Part shown: piece after piece, positions 37,951 through 48,036 of the stretch
Layout: every line of letters begins with the position of its first letter
Position numbering within the stretch: position 1 is the first letter of the stretch
Assembly (NCBI RefSeq): GCF_002095465.1
Contig: NZ_MLFP01000003.1
Location: 124,001-188,000, forward strand
Direction: 5' to 3'
DNA length: 64,000 nt
Origin: Pantoea rodasii
GTDB taxonomy: Bacteria; Pseudomonadota; Gammaproteobacteria; Enterobacterales; Enterobacteriaceae
The notes under the pieces: model-generated
What the model saw: the letters and a program-made list of their open reading frames with translations, nothing else
Databases searched by the model: none
Told to the model about the DNA's origin: nothing
Translations under genes and position numbers: made by a program

Positions 37951-38961
37951 ATGACGCTCAATATTGGTGTAATCGGCACTGGTGCGATTGGTCGCGAACA
38001 CATTCGTCGTTGCAGCCAGGTGCTGCAAAACGCGCGCGTAGTCGCACTCAATGATATTAATCGTGCAAACTGTGAACAAGTGGTCAACGAACTGGGTTTG
38101 AAAGCAGAGATATATGACAATGCCCATGACCTGATTAATTCACCAGAAGTGCAAGCCATTCTGGTGACTTCCTGGGGACCAACGCATGAAGAATTCGTCC
38201 TCGCGGCGATTAAAGCAGGTAAGGCAGTATTCTGCGAAAAGCCATTGGCGGTGACGGCTCAAGGCTGTATGAATATTGTGGAAGCTGAAATCGCTGCGGG
38301 CAAAAAGTTGGTGCAGGTTGGCTTTATGCGTCCTTATGACAGTGGCTATCGAGCGCTGAAAACCCTGATCGATAGCGGCGAAATTGGCGAACCATTGATG
38401 CTGCACTGTGCGCACCGTAATCCAGAGGTGGGTGATTCTTACACCACCGATATGGCGATTACCGATACGCTGATCCATGAACTTGATGTGCTACGTTGGT
38501 TGTTGCAAGACGATTACAAGAGTGCACAGGTGATTTATCCTCGCAAAACGCGTAAAGCCTCTTCGCACTTAAAAGATCCACAGATCGTACTACTTGAAAC
38601 CGTCAAGGGTGTTCGTATTGACGTGGAGATATTCGTTAACTGTGAATATGGCTATGACATTCAGTGCCAGGTGGTGGGCGAATCGGGCGTTGCCAATCTG
38701 CCTGAGCCAATGTCGATACAAACGCGCAGCGCAGCAAAACTTTCTACGGGGATTTTGACTGATTGGAAAAAACGCTTTATTGATGCCTATGACGTTGAAC
38801 TGCAAGACTTTATTAATAATGTATTGTCTGGCAATATGACCGGCCCTTCAGCATGGGATGGCTACGCAGCGGCCGTGGCGGCAGATGCCTGCGTCGTAGC
38901 GCAGAACAACGGGGAAATCGTGCCGATTACCATGCCAGCACGTCCAGCGTTTTATCACTAA
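37951..38961 (+). CDS. Gfo/Idh/MocA oxidoreductase, inositol 2-dehydrogenase type
   Basis: A 336-aa NAD(P)-dependent dehydrogenase. The Rossmann motif [14 protein letters not shown] opens the protein. [10 protein letters not shown] carries the conserved EKP lysine, and [13 protein letters not shown] holds the Asp and His expected in inositol dehydrogenases. It would oxidise myo-inositol or a related polyol to a keto form. It is the last gene of a three-gene cluster with a sugar porter and an IolI-like isomerase. The later iol steps (iolB, C, D, E, J) are not in the window. Confidence 0.85.
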   Translation: MTLNIGVIGTGAIGREHIRRCSQVLQNARVVALNDINRANCEQVVNELGLKAEIYDNAHDLINSPEVQAILVTSWGPTHEEFVLAAIKAGKAVFCEKPLAVTAQGCMNIVEAEIAAGKKLVQVGFMRPYDSGYRALKTLIDSGEIGEPLMLHCAHRNPEVGDSYTTDMAITDTLIHELDVLRWLLQDDYKSAQVIYPRKTRKASSHLKDPQIVLLETVKGVRIDVEIFVNCEYGYDIQCQVVGESGVANLPEPMSIQTRSAAKLSTGILTDWKKRFIDAYDVELQDFINNVLSGNMTGPSAWDGYAAAVAADACVVAQNNGEIVPITMPARPAFYH

Positions 38962-38969
38962 CAATGACT

Positions 38970-39015
38970 GGACAGCCCTTTGGGTGTCCCTGGGCGGCCT
39001 TAGGGCCGCGCCTTT
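38970..39015 (+). terminator. Tandem hairpins after the inositol-like cluster
   Basis: Two adjacent GC-rich stem-loops follow the dehydrogenase stop. The first has arms GGACAGCCC and GGGTGTCC, and the second has arms GGCGGCC and GGCCGCGCC with a bulge. They are followed by a short CTTTAG. A terminator is plausible but lacks a long T tract. Confidence 0.45.
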
Positions 39016-39156
39016 AGTACGGTATGGTCAATGCTATATTCACCTGATGTCATCTTACGCTGACACTTACCCCAGTATTTCCTGCCACCGTTGTCTCTCA
39101 CTTGCGCCGCTTTCCGTGTAACATCGCCGCCTTTGTTGTTTTTCAGGGATAAAGTG

Positions 39157-40394
39157 ATGACGGATATAACATTGAGTCGTCGCCAGCCGTCTGTCTGGTG
39201 GGGCGCCATGATCATCTGCGGCACCGTGGTTGGCGCTGGCATGTTTACATTGCCGGTGGTGATGGCCGGTGCATGGTTTGGCTGGGCACTACTGCTGCTA
39301 TTGGTGACGTGGGGAGCGATGTTGCTGTCCGGATTACTGTTTATGCGCACTAGCTTGCACTATCCACAGGGTTCAGGCTACGACACTTTAACCAAGGATC
39401 TGCTGGGACGCGGTTGGGCAACGCTGAACGGGCTCAGTATTTTGTTTGTTTTGGGCATTTTGACTTATGCCTACATCTCCGCCAGCGGGCCGGTGTATCA
39501 GCATTCCCTCAACCAGGTCGGACTACCCATTTCCACCGCAGGTGCCAAAATTGCGCTCACGCTGTGTGTTGCCGCCGTGGTGTGGCTGGGCACAACCGGC
39601 GTCAGTCGTCTGATGACGTTTTGCGTGCTAGCCAAGATCCTGTTGCTGATCCTGCTCTTTGGCGGATTGCTTACGCAGGTGAATTTACCCTCGTTGTTCG
39701 CCTCGGCACCCGAGGGTGAACGCTATTGGCCGTATGCATTGGGGGTGTTGCCATTTTGTCTGGCCTCATTTGGCTATCACGGCAACATCACCGGTTTGGT
39801 GAGTTACTACAACGGTAACAAACAGCACATCACTCGTGCATTGCTGCTGGGGACTTTGCTGTCGCTGGCGTTATATCTGTTCTGGATCACCTGCACCATG
39901 GGCAACCTGCCGCGTACGGCGTTTCCCGCGATTGTGCAGCAAGGTGGCGATATCGCCACGCTTATGGCAGCGCTGAGCGAACACCTTCACGTCAATGCGC
40001 TGGCGCTGATGATGTCAATCTTCTCGCATTTTGCGGTGATCGCTTCGTTCCTCGGCGTGACCGCAGGCTTGTTTGATTTCATTGCCGATCGTTTGGGCTG
40101 GGGAATTCCCCAACTGCGCGCCTGAAAACCGCGAGTCTGACCTTCCTGCCGCCGTTGATCGCCTCTCTGCTTTGGCCCCATGGTTTTGTCGCCGCCATTG
40201 GCTTTGCCGGGCTGTTTGCCACATTGTGGGCGGTGATTGTCCCCGCGCTGCTGGCATGGAAAGCACAACAGCGATTTGCGACCATGCCACGTTCAACGCT
40301 CGCAATAGGTTTGGTGTTGTTGTTTGGCGCGCTGAATATTCTTGCCTGGTTGCTGAGCGAGTTTGGCTGGCTGCCAGGCTTCGGCAGCGCTTGA
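39157..40394 (+). pseudogene. mtr: Tryptophan-specific permease Mtr-like, frameshifted near the C-terminus
   Basis: An aromatic amino acid/H+ symporter of the HAAAP family. It closely follows E. coli Mtr as I recall it: MIICGTVVGAGMFTLPVVM in TM1, YDTLTKDLLGRGW, and ILTYAYISASG. The frame stops at 40125 after GIPQLRA. One base is missing in CGCGCC (about 40119-40122), and restoring a C gives QLRRLKTASLTFLPPLIAS and a 412-aa protein, close to the 414 of Mtr. The ATG at 39157 has AGGG upstream. As written it would lack the last two or three helices. Confidence 0.85.
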
Positions 40395-40395
40395 T

Positions 40396-41169
40396 TTATG
40401 CATCGTGAAACAGACACAGAGGTGCCCCGCACAACGGGTCAGCGACTACGGTGGCATCTACCTGAAACACCTCGCGCAAGCGTTGTGGCGTTAACACCGC
40501 TGAAGGCATGCCTTGTGTCACCTGTTGCCCTTGTTTCAGTAACACCAAATGATCGCAATATCGGCTGGCCTGGTTGAGATCATGCAGCACGGTAATCACG
40601 GTTTTACCCTGTGCTTTAAGTTCCCCCAGCAACTTCATCAGCTCAACCTGATGGTTGATGTCCAGCCAGGTGGTGGGTTCATCAAGTAGCACCAGCGGCG
40701 TATCCTGCGCCAGTAACATGGCCAGGAAGACCCGCTGGCGCTGTCCGCCTGACAGCGCGGTGACGCGTTGCTGCGCCAGGTGAGTGATGTCCATACGTGC
40801 CATGGCGATCTTCACCTGCGCTTTATCGTGGAGGGATAAACGGCCCCAAAAAGGCAGCCATGGACTGCGGCCATAGCCCACCAATTCCTCGACGCTGACA
40901 CCTTCGGGTATCAGATGCTGCTGAGGTAACAGTGCCAGGCTGCGTGCTAACTGGCGTGAAGAGAGCGAGGACAACGAACGTTGATCAATCATCACCTCGC
41001 CCTGTTGCGGAGCCAGTAAACCAGCAAAACTCTTCAGCAGCGTTGATTTCCCACAGCCGTTGGGGCCAAGCAAAGCCGTAATTTGCGCTGCGGGAAGCGT
41101 CACGTTGATGTGATGCAAAATGCGTTGGTTGCCATATCCGGCACAGAGATCGTGAGCAGTGAGTTGCAT
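40396..41169 (-). CDS. fecE: Ferric citrate ABC transporter ATP-binding protein
   Basis: A 257-aa ABC ATPase with Walker A GPNGCGKST, signature LSGGQRQR and Walker B LVLLDEPTTWLD followed by the H-loop (VLHDLNQASRYCDH). It powers FecCD-mediated import of iron from the periplasm. The ATG is immediately after the fecD stop. It is the last fec gene and ends one base from the convergent permease gene. Confidence 0.95.
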   Translation of the reverse strand: MQLTAHDLCAGYGNQRILHHINVTLPAAQITALLGPNGCGKSTLLKSFAGLLAPQQGEVMIDQRSLSSLSSRQLARSLALLPQQHLIPEGVSVEELVGYGRSPWLPFWGRLSLHDKAQVKIAMARMDITHLAQQRVTALSGGQRQRVFLAMLLAQDTPLVLLDEPTTWLDINHQVELMKLLGELKAQGKTVITVLHDLNQASRYCDHLVLLKQGQQVTQGMPSAVLTPQRLREVFQVDATVVADPLCGAPLCLFHDA

Positions 41170-42126
41170 TTAACGCATCCTAATCAGTAACCAGAAAAAG
41201 CACGGTGCGCCCAAAAGTGCGGTAATGACCCCCGCAGGCAGCTCCATCGGCGGAGCGAGCGTTCGCGCCAGCAAATCGGCTAATACCAGCAATAATCCAC
41301 CCCCCAGTGCGGCTAACGGCAACACGCGACGGTGGCGTCCGCCAACAACATGGCGAACCAGATGCGGCACCACCAGGCTGATAAAGCTTATTGGACCACA
41401 TATCGCCACCGCGATTGCTGCCAGCGCTACCGCCAGCATCAGAGCCCAGCGTTGTACCACTGCTAAATTTACCCCCAGCGTGGCGGCGCGCTCATCACCG
41501 AGAGCGAGCAGATCCAAATCGCGACTAAAACGCAGGCTCGATAGCAACAGCAGTGGTACAGGCAGCGCCAGCATCACCATGGTCCAGTCGCGCCCCCACA
41601 AACTGCCAGTCAGCCAAAGCAGGGCCATATTGACGTCCTGTGGACGCGACAGCATCAGGTAGTCGGTCAGACTGGCCCAGCAGGCAGCAAGGGCAATACC
41701 GACCACCGCCAGACGTAATGGGGCCGAGAAATCCACCAGCATGCGTAATATCAACAGCGCCAGACATCCGCCGCCAAAGGCAAGCAGGGGTAACCAAAAC
41801 ACCGGCAATGCGGGAAACAGCAACAGGGCGGAGAGGGTCATCAGGCTGGCGGCGTGGTTGACGCCAAGGATATCCGGTGAGGCCAATGGATTGCGGATAA
41901 GGCCTTGTACTAGCACGCCGGAAACGGCCAATGCCGCACCGACCAGCATTGCCAGCACCAGGCGCGGCAAACGATACTCGATCACCACAAAGTGCGCGTC
42001 AGCGGTTGTCTGCCATGATTGCCCCAGCGCGGCCCAACTGATGCTTTGTGCACCCAGTTTCAAACTCAACAGGGCGGCGATCATCATTGCGAAGACCATC
42101 AGCAAAAATAGCCGGCGCGCGCTCAT
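41170..42126 (-). CDS. fecD: Ferric citrate ABC transporter permease FecD
   Basis: A 318-aa FecCD/BtuC-family permease with about ten helices. It has the family's QGLIRNPLASPDILGVNHAA loop and the GPISFISLVVPHLVRHVVG coupling segment. The start at 42126 forms an ATGA overlap with fecC and gives the length I recall for E. coli FecD; the open frame upstream of it lies inside fecC. Confidence 0.95.
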   Translation of the reverse strand: MSARRLFLLMVFAMMIAALLSLKLGAQSISWAALGQSWQTTADAHFVVIEYRLPRLVLAMLVGAALAVSGVLVQGLIRNPLASPDILGVNHAASLMTLSALLLFPALPVFWLPLLAFGGGCLALLILRMLVDFSAPLRLAVVGIALAACWASLTDYLMLSRPQDVNMALLWLTGSLWGRDWTMVMLALPVPLLLLSSLRFSRDLDLLALGDERAATLGVNLAVVQRWALMLAVALAAIAVAICGPISFISLVVPHLVRHVVGGRHRRVLPLAALGGGLLLVLADLLARTLAPPMELPAGVITALLGAPCFFWLLIRMR

Positions 42127-43112
42127 GAACGTTGCCTGCGAGCCAGCCACACAAAGCAGGGAGCGCCAACCAATCCCAGCACCACGCCCGCGGGGATTTC
42201 ACCGGGCCAAGCCAGCCCGCGAGCGGCGATATCGGCTACTAACAAAAACATCGCTCCCAGCAGCATCGACATCGGCAACATGATGCGTAAATCGTGACCG
42301 ATCCACGCCCGTGCCACATGCGGCACCAGCAATCCGATAAAACCTAATGGGCCGGCCACGCTGACACAAGCGCCGACCAGCAGCAGTAATGCGAAGCTGA
42401 GCCCTATTCGCAGGCGGCGCAAATTCACCCCCAGAGCATGTGCCGCGTCATCACCAATACCAAGCAGATTGAGCGATCGCGCCTGCAGCAGCACCAGGGG
42501 TGCCAGCAAACCGACAAAGGGCAAAAGCTGCCACACTTGCTGCCAGCGGGCATGAGAAATACCGCCCGCCAGCCAGTAAAGAATGCCAAAGGCATGATCT
42601 TCCGCTAGCAGCAGCGTGACGCGCGTTAGCGCCATGCAAAAGGCAGAAAGGGCAATACCCGCAAGAATCAGACGCTGGCGGTCTTGCTGCTGATGACTGC
42701 CACGTCCAGCGGCGCTCACACATAACCAGCTAAGCCCGCCGCCTGCGGCAGCAATAACAGAAAGTGGATAGCCCTGTAGCGCCATCGGGCTGAAAGCCGA
42801 GGTCAGCGCTATCGCCAGCGCTGCGCCACTGTTGATGCCAAGCACCGCAGGCGAGGCCAGAGGATTGTGGGTCAACACCTGTAATAATGCGCCGGCCAAC
42901 GCCAGGCTGGCACCCAGCAGCATAGCCACCAGCGCACGCGGCAGTCGCAGATTAAACACCAAAGCTTCTGCGATGCTGTGCACTTTTCCCGGCAACAGCG
43001 CGTCAAACGCCGCTTGAAAGGGGATCGGCACTGCAGCAAAACTCACCAGGCTTAGCCAGAAGGCCACGACCAGCAGTAGCAGGCTTAATACCCATCGATA
43101 GGTATAAATCAT
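42123..43112 (-). CDS. fecC: Ferric citrate ABC transporter permease FecC
   Basis: A 329-aa FecCD-family permease with the LQVLTHNPLASPAVLGINSG motif near the middle of the first half and the GPLGFIGLLVPHVARAWIG coupling segment. It forms the inner-membrane channel with FecD. It overlaps fecB and fecD by 4 bp each. Confidence 0.95.
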   Translation of the reverse strand: MIYTYRWVLSLLLLVVAFWLSLVSFAAVPIPFQAAFDALLPGKVHSIAEALVFNLRLPRALVAMLLGASLALAGALLQVLTHNPLASPAVLGINSGAALAIALTSAFSPMALQGYPLSVIAAAGGGLSWLCVSAAGRGSHQQQDRQRLILAGIALSAFCMALTRVTLLLAEDHAFGILYWLAGGISHARWQQVWQLLPFVGLLAPLVLLQARSLNLLGIGDDAAHALGVNLRRLRIGLSFALLLLVGACVSVAGPLGFIGLLVPHVARAWIGHDLRIMLPMSMLLGAMFLLVADIAARGLAWPGEIPAGVVLGLVGAPCFVWLARRQRS

Positions 43113-43996
43113 GGTGTAGCGAATAAAGTGACGGCGTCACTTGCGATTTTTTCAGCGGCGAACAATCCGCGTGCGCGCGCCCAGCTATTGCTGTCAACCG
43201 TGCGAATATGGTGCTGTTGCTCCGCATTCATCAGGCTCCACAATGGGTCGCGTTGCCAGGTTTTAACGATGCTCTCTTTACGGTAGTGGGCCACCAGTAA
43301 CCAGTTGGGGTTTTGTGCCAGCAGTTGCTCAAGGCTTAATACCGTCATCGGCGCATTATTGATCGGTTGCGGAACCTGCAATCCCAACGCCATCAACACG
43401 CCACCGGTATAGCTGGTAGCAGAATGCAGAGTGAACTGGTTTTCACGCGAGGTGCCAAACAGCACTGAAGTTCCGGCGGGTAATTTCGCCGCAGCGGACT
43501 GCATACGCTGTTGATGCACAGCAAGACGCTGCTGCATCTCGCTGTGCTTGCCGACTACATCGCCAATGATGGCGGCCGAGTGCAGGTTTTCCTGGTAGGT
43601 TTCATTACGTGATTGCAGCAGCAGAACCGGAGCGATGCGCTGAAGGGCAGCATAAATCGTACTGTGTCTGCTGCTGTCGGCAATAATCAAATCCGGATGG
43701 AGTGCGCTGATCGCTTCAAGGCTTGGCTGCCCACGCAACCCCACGGATTGCCAGGGCTGCAGTTGCTGACGCACTTCTGGCAGTAAACGCTGCGCATCGT
43801 TGTCATCTGCAATGCCCACCGGACTGACGTTGACGGCCGCGAGCGCATCCGCAAATGACAGTTCAAGTACCACAATGCGCTGTGGAACCTTATCCAGGGT
43901 GAACGTTCCGTTCTGGTCTTGCACTGTGACGGCTTGAGCGTTAAAAGCCCATACGATGACACTACAGGTGATCAACAGGCGTAATTGACGAAGCAT
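43109..43996 (-). CDS. fecB: Periplasmic ferric citrate-binding protein FecB
   Basis: A 295-aa type III periplasmic-binding protein with a Sec signal ending near AFNAQA. The segments QRIVVLELSFADALAAV, ADDNDAQRLLPEV and ISALHPDLIIADSSRH follow E. coli FecB almost word for word. The ATG at 43996 has GGAG seven bases upstream. It takes iron (as citrate complex) released by FecA to FecCDE. It is separated from fecA by a hairpin with a T run. Confidence 0.95.
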   Translation of the reverse strand: MLRQLRLLITCSVIVWAFNAQAVTVQDQNGTFTLDKVPQRIVVLELSFADALAAVNVSPVGIADDNDAQRLLPEVRQQLQPWQSVGLRGQPSLEAISALHPDLIIADSSRHSTIYAALQRIAPVLLLQSRNETYQENLHSAAIIGDVVGKHSEMQQRLAVHQQRMQSAAAKLPAGTSVLFGTSRENQFTLHSATSYTGGVLMALGLQVPQPINNAPMTVLSLEQLLAQNPNWLLVAHYRKESIVKTWQRDPLWSLMNAEQQHHIRTVDSNSWARARGLFAAEKIASDAVTLFATP

Positions 43997-44015
43997 AGTG
44001 AGTCTCCACATAAGC

Positions 44016-44046
44016 AAAAAACCGGGCTACCTAGTGGGCGGCCCGG
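44016..44046 (-). terminator. Attenuating terminator between fecA and fecB
   Basis: On the minus strand the stem CCGGGC / GCCCGG encloses a 13-base loop and is followed by TTTTTT. It lies in the 64-bp gap between fecA and fecB. A partial terminator here would explain more receptor than transporter being made, as reported for the E. coli fec operon. Confidence 0.75.
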
Positions 44047-44060
44047 CGGTGCATAGCGAA

Positions 44061-46421
44061 TCAGAATTTCAGCGAACCTTGCAGGTAGAAGGTGCGCGGC
44101 TGTCCGGCATACAGGCCTTTGTTGTTGTCGTCATACGAGCGGGTGAAATAGTCCTGATCGAACATATTTTTCACGCCAACCGCCAGATTGAGGTGGGCCA
44201 TTTGCGGGCCGAAGTCATAATTGGCACGCGCACCCCATAGCATGAAACCGGGAATGCGGCCGGTGCTGCCATCGGCACTTTCCTGCACCGTGTTGGCGTT
44301 ATCGGCAAACTGGCTCGACTGGAAGTCACTGTTGAGGTTAAAGGTCCAGTTGCCTGGCTTGTAGTCAACGCCCAGCGTTCCTTTCTGACGCGGTGAAAAC
44401 GGCACCTGGTTACCGTAGGTGTCGCCTTTTTCGCGGATTTCTGCGTTCACGTAGGTATAGCTGGCATAGACCGAGACGTTTTCCAGGGTGGGTGTCAGCG
44501 AAGACAAGTCATAACGCACCTGTGTTTCTAGCCCGGTATGACGAGTTTTACCGCGTGCGGTGACTGAGTCGTCGGTTTGATTCGAGTCATACTGATTATT
44601 AAAGTTGATCAGGAACAGTCCCATCTCAGCCGTTAATGCGCCATCGTCATAGCGTGTGCCGAGTTCCCAGGTGCGCGCCTTCTCCGGCTCCACGCTGCCA
44701 CTTTCCACAGCTTTCCCAATCTGACTGTATTGCACCGTACCGAACGAACCTTCGGTGTTGGCATACAGGTTCCAGCTGTCCGTCAGGTGATAAAGCACAT
44801 TCAGCGCAGGCAGCGGCGCGTTGTAACTCACGTCCTGCTGAGTACCGCGAATCGCATTGCGCTGATACGAACTGATGTGCTCAAAACGCATACCCGGCGT
44901 GATGGTCCAGTTGCCAATATCAATGCGGTCATCGATGTACCAGGCGTGTGCATCCGTCCCCGAACGGGTGTCGCGGTCGTAAGGACTGGCGGTTGATGGC
45001 CGTTCGCCGCCGGCAGTGGGCGTGTAGTAACGCATCTCGTGACCGGATTCACTGATAAAGCGATAGCCTATGCCCACTTCATGGGCAGACGGTCCCAGAT
45101 TGAAGCTTTGGCTGTAACGAGGTTCAATTCCGCGCACCCAGTATTCACGCGGTGATAGCGTAATACGCGTACCCTGTTCCAGATAACCACTGCGCAGCGT
45201 ATGGGTGTAGAAACCCAGAATATTGAATTTATGCTGTTGGTCGGGCTGGAACTGATAGCCAAGGCTGGCTAACTGACGACGTCCCCAGAAGCGATCGTAA
45301 GGTCGCGTAGATTGCCAGCGATCGGCGTTGTAATCTGCACGGGAAAGGCCGCCCGGCATATCCGCTTCACCATCGTAATATTGCAATAGGCTGGTGAAGG
45401 TATGCACTTCATTTGGCGCATAGCGGCTTTTCAACATCACATCATCAATGCGCGTGGCGCTATGTTCCCGCCAGTCGCTGCCGCGTGTGCCCGAATAAAG
45501 CAGCGCGCTGCCAAATCCATTATCCGCTGTGCCACCCACCAGCAGATTATGGGTTTCCTTCGGGTTGTTTTGTGAGGAAGTGGGGCTGAGCTGGCCTTCA
45601 ACACCCGCTTCAATACCAAAATCCTGTGGAATGGCGCGAGTGACAAAGTTGACCACGCCACCGACACTTTGGGGTCCGTAACGTACCGCACCGCCACCGC
45701 GCACCACGTCAATCGCATCCATGTTGCCCAGCGAGACCGGTGCCAGAGAGAGTTGAGGCTGTCCGTAAGGCGCGAAGGGCACCGGAATGCCGTCCATCAA
45801 GACGGTGGAGCGGCTAGCGAGACGAGGATTTAACCCGCGAATGCCAAAATTCATCGCCAGGTCATGACTTCCGGTGCCGTTGTTTTCTGGCGCATTGACG
45901 CCCGGAATGCGGTTCAGCACGTCACGCATGCTGGTGGCACCGTTTTTCGCGAAGTCCTGGCGGCGAATCACATCGCGCGCCCCGGCGTGTTCGAATACAT
46001 CAGATTCACGTGCATCGCCCAACCAGTCACCCACGACCGTCAGGTTTGTCTCACCGCTTATATTAGCGAGCGGTTTCACGGTCCATACGCCACTGCCTAA
46101 TCCATCGGCCTGCAGATCACTGCCACGCAACAAAGCGGAGAAGCCTTCATTGATGGAGTAGTTACCCTGCAGCCCTGGGCTCTGTTTACCGCGCGTCAGC
46201 TCTGCGTCGAGCGACAGTGTAATCCCCGCTGTCGCGGCAAATTGATTCAACGCCACGTCTAACGGCCCCGCAGGAATGGCGTAAGGTGCGGTGGCCACTG
46301 TGGCCGCTTGCGCGATGGCAGGCGTGATGCAAATCAGAGGTAACAAGCTAAGGCGAATGGCCATCACCAGCGGGCTGGCCTTTGGCAGCGCGAACCGTGA
46401 AGAGGCACGTGAAACAGTCAT
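44061..46421 (-). CDS. fecA: TonB-dependent ferric citrate receptor with signalling domain
   Basis: A 786-aa outer-membrane transducer. It has a signal peptide, an N-terminal STN signalling domain (about 45-120; IPAGPLDVALNQFAATAGI), a TonB-box-like LTVVGDWLG, a plug domain (GATSMRDVLNRIPGVNAPE) and a 22-strand barrel ending in RTFYLQGSLKF with terminal Phe. It imports ferric citrate and signals to FecR and FecI through the STN domain. GGAGATGTT precedes the ATG. The 100-bp gap to fecR must hold the FecI-dependent promoter, which I could not pin down. Confidence 0.95.
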   Translation of the reverse strand: MTVSRASSRFALPKASPLVMAIRLSLLPLICITPAIAQAATVATAPYAIPAGPLDVALNQFAATAGITLSLDAELTRGKQSPGLQGNYSINEGFSALLRGSDLQADGLGSGVWTVKPLANISGETNLTVVGDWLGDARESDVFEHAGARDVIRRQDFAKNGATSMRDVLNRIPGVNAPENNGTGSHDLAMNFGIRGLNPRLASRSTVLMDGIPVPFAPYGQPQLSLAPVSLGNMDAIDVVRGGGAVRYGPQSVGGVVNFVTRAIPQDFGIEAGVEGQLSPTSSQNNPKETHNLLVGGTADNGFGSALLYSGTRGSDWREHSATRIDDVMLKSRYAPNEVHTFTSLLQYYDGEADMPGGLSRADYNADRWQSTRPYDRFWGRRQLASLGYQFQPDQQHKFNILGFYTHTLRSGYLEQGTRITLSPREYWVRGIEPRYSQSFNLGPSAHEVGIGYRFISESGHEMRYYTPTAGGERPSTASPYDRDTRSGTDAHAWYIDDRIDIGNWTITPGMRFEHISSYQRNAIRGTQQDVSYNAPLPALNVLYHLTDSWNLYANTEGSFGTVQYSQIGKAVESGSVEPEKARTWELGTRYDDGALTAEMGLFLINFNNQYDSNQTDDSVTARGKTRHTGLETQVRYDLSSLTPTLENVSVYASYTYVNAEIREKGDTYGNQVPFSPRQKGTLGVDYKPGNWTFNLNSDFQSSQFADNANTVQESADGSTGRIPGFMLWGARANYDFGPQMAHLNLAVGVKNMFDQDYFTRSYDDNNKGLYAGQPRTFYLQGSLKF

Positions 46422-46521
46422 AACATCTCCAAAAAATATCGTTGTTTTGGTGTATTTAAAGAGAAGTCGTTTGGCAGGAGAGAAAGGGACAATCGCGAAT
46501 GCGTTTTTTTCAAAATTTTTT

Positions 46522-47472
46522 TTAGCGCGCCTTCACCGTGACCCAATATCGCGTGACGCGCTGCAATGAAATCGGCAGGGTTTGTTGTAAGGCATTGAGC
46601 GCAACATCGCTCTGTAACAGGGGGAACGTACCGCTCACGCGCAACTGAGAAACCTGCGGATCGCAGCGCAAAACGCCTTGGCGGTAGCGGGCCAGTTGGG
46701 CAATCACTTCACCAAGAGGACGATCGCTGACGCTGAGCAATCCTCGCGTCCATTCCATTCTTCCGGTGATATTTTCAAGGGACGCGAAAGCATCAGCCGT
46801 GAAACTCAGCATTTGTCCCTGATGAACCGTCATCAGCTTATCTGGCTGCTGGGCCAGCCGCACGGCTACCGCATGTTGATTCACGCGTAACAGCGTACGG
46901 TCTATTTGCTGTTCTACGCTGAATTCGGTGCCGAGTGCGGTGAGTTGCCCTTGTGGGGTATAAACGCGAAGGGGGCGCTGAAGCGTATCCTTACCACTGG
47001 TGATGGCCAGTTTACCAAACAGCAGATCGATGCGACGTTCATTGTCGCCAAAACGCACGTTGGCGGCGGATGCGGTATCCAGCGTCAACAGGCTGCCATC
47101 GCTAAGCGGGAATTGGCGGATTTCGCCTTTTACCGTGTGGTAATCGGCCCGCAACCCGGTTGCGCTGTCACTGTGCCAGAGTTGCCAACTTGTCCCTGCA
47201 CCCACGGCCAGCAGCAAGCCTTTTAATACATTTCGACGCGTCAGCTGCGAATCGTGGAGCGCTTTACTGGCGACGTTACCCGGCATGGTGTGCATTTGCT
47301 GGCGCAAGTTTTCAACCTGTTGCCACGCCCATTGATTCTCATGATTTGCCTCAACCCACTGTTGCCACTTCTCTTCCTGCTGCGGACTCACGCGTTCACC
47401 GCTCAACACGGCATACCAGTGTGAGGCGTTACGCAATGCCTGGCGCTGTTCGGTGGAGAGAGAGACGGACAT
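46522..47472 (-). CDS. fecR: FecR anti-sigma/signal transducer
   Basis: A 316-aa single-pass membrane protein. A cytoplasmic FecI-binding domain (about 1-80, with WQQWVEANHENQWAWQQVE) is followed by a twin-arginine type membrane segment (RRNVLKGLLLAVGAG, about 78-95). The periplasmic FecR domain and a C-terminal secretin/STN-like part come last. It passes the ferric citrate signal from FecA to FecI. Its ATG directly follows the fecI stop. Confidence 0.93.
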   Translation of the reverse strand: MSVSLSTEQRQALRNASHWYAVLSGERVSPQQEEKWQQWVEANHENQWAWQQVENLRQQMHTMPGNVASKALHDSQLTRRNVLKGLLLAVGAGTSWQLWHSDSATGLRADYHTVKGEIRQFPLSDGSLLTLDTASAANVRFGDNERRIDLLFGKLAITSGKDTLQRPLRVYTPQGQLTALGTEFSVEQQIDRTLLRVNQHAVAVRLAQQPDKLMTVHQGQMLSFTADAFASLENITGRMEWTRGLLSVSDRPLGEVIAQLARYRQGVLRCDPQVSQLRVSGTFPLLQSDVALNALQQTLPISLQRVTRYWVTVKAR

Positions 47473-47994
47473 TCAGATACCTTGCTCAAGACGAAACAGC
47501 AGGCAGTGCTCGGTGGCTTTGGCCATATATTTTTTTACCGAACTGACCGATACCGACAGTTGCAGAGCAATCTCGGCATAGGTGAGGTTATCTAACTGGG
47601 ACAGTAAAAATGCCTGACGCGCTTTCGTGCCAAGTCCATCTAGCATCTGATCAACAAGTTGCAGTGTCTCCAGCTGGCTTTGCTGCAATTCGGGTGAGGG
47701 CATCACCGCTTCGGGCAGCTGGCTGAGGATCTCCAGATAGGCTTTTTCCAGCGCGTGACGGCGGAAACGATCCACCATGACTCGCCTGGCAATGGTGCAG
47801 AGGAAGGATTTGGCATCGCGCACCTCGGCCAGATTGCTGCCGTTCATGACCCGCATAAAGGTGTCTTGTGTCACATCATCCGCATCAAAAGCGGAGCGCA
47901 GTTTGGCGGTCAGCCATTGCGTCAGCCAGCCGCGATTAGCGGCATAGAATGTCGCCAGTGAAGGCGCGTTGGGTGAAGTGGCAGCGGGCAACAT
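47473..47994 (-). CDS. fecI: ECF sigma factor FecI
   Basis: A 173-aa ECF sigma factor, the length I recall for E. coli FecI from this ATG; the longer open frame starts with a TTG. Region 2 reads LRSAFDADDVTQDTFMRVM and FLCTIARRVMVDRFRRHALEKAYLE, and region 4 reads LTYAEIALQLSVSVSSVKKYMAKA. It directs RNA polymerase to the fecA promoter when ferric citrate is bound. A Fur box lies just upstream. Confidence 0.95.
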   Translation of the reverse strand: MLPAATSPNAPSLATFYAANRGWLTQWLTAKLRSAFDADDVTQDTFMRVMNGSNLAEVRDAKSFLCTIARRVMVDRFRRHALEKAYLEILSQLPEAVMPSPELQQSQLETLQLVDQMLDGLGTKARQAFLLSQLDNLTYAEIALQLSVSVSSVKKYMAKATEHCLLFRLEQGI

Positions 47995-48036
47995 GATGTC
48001 AAAGTGTGTCAAAGTAATGTTGCGCTGATACTAACT

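Noticed and set aside
39016-39156. Possible Trp repressor operator before the Mtr permease (AGTACGGTA).
   Set aside because: Only one half site is visible and no symmetrical partner follows, so I do not call it.
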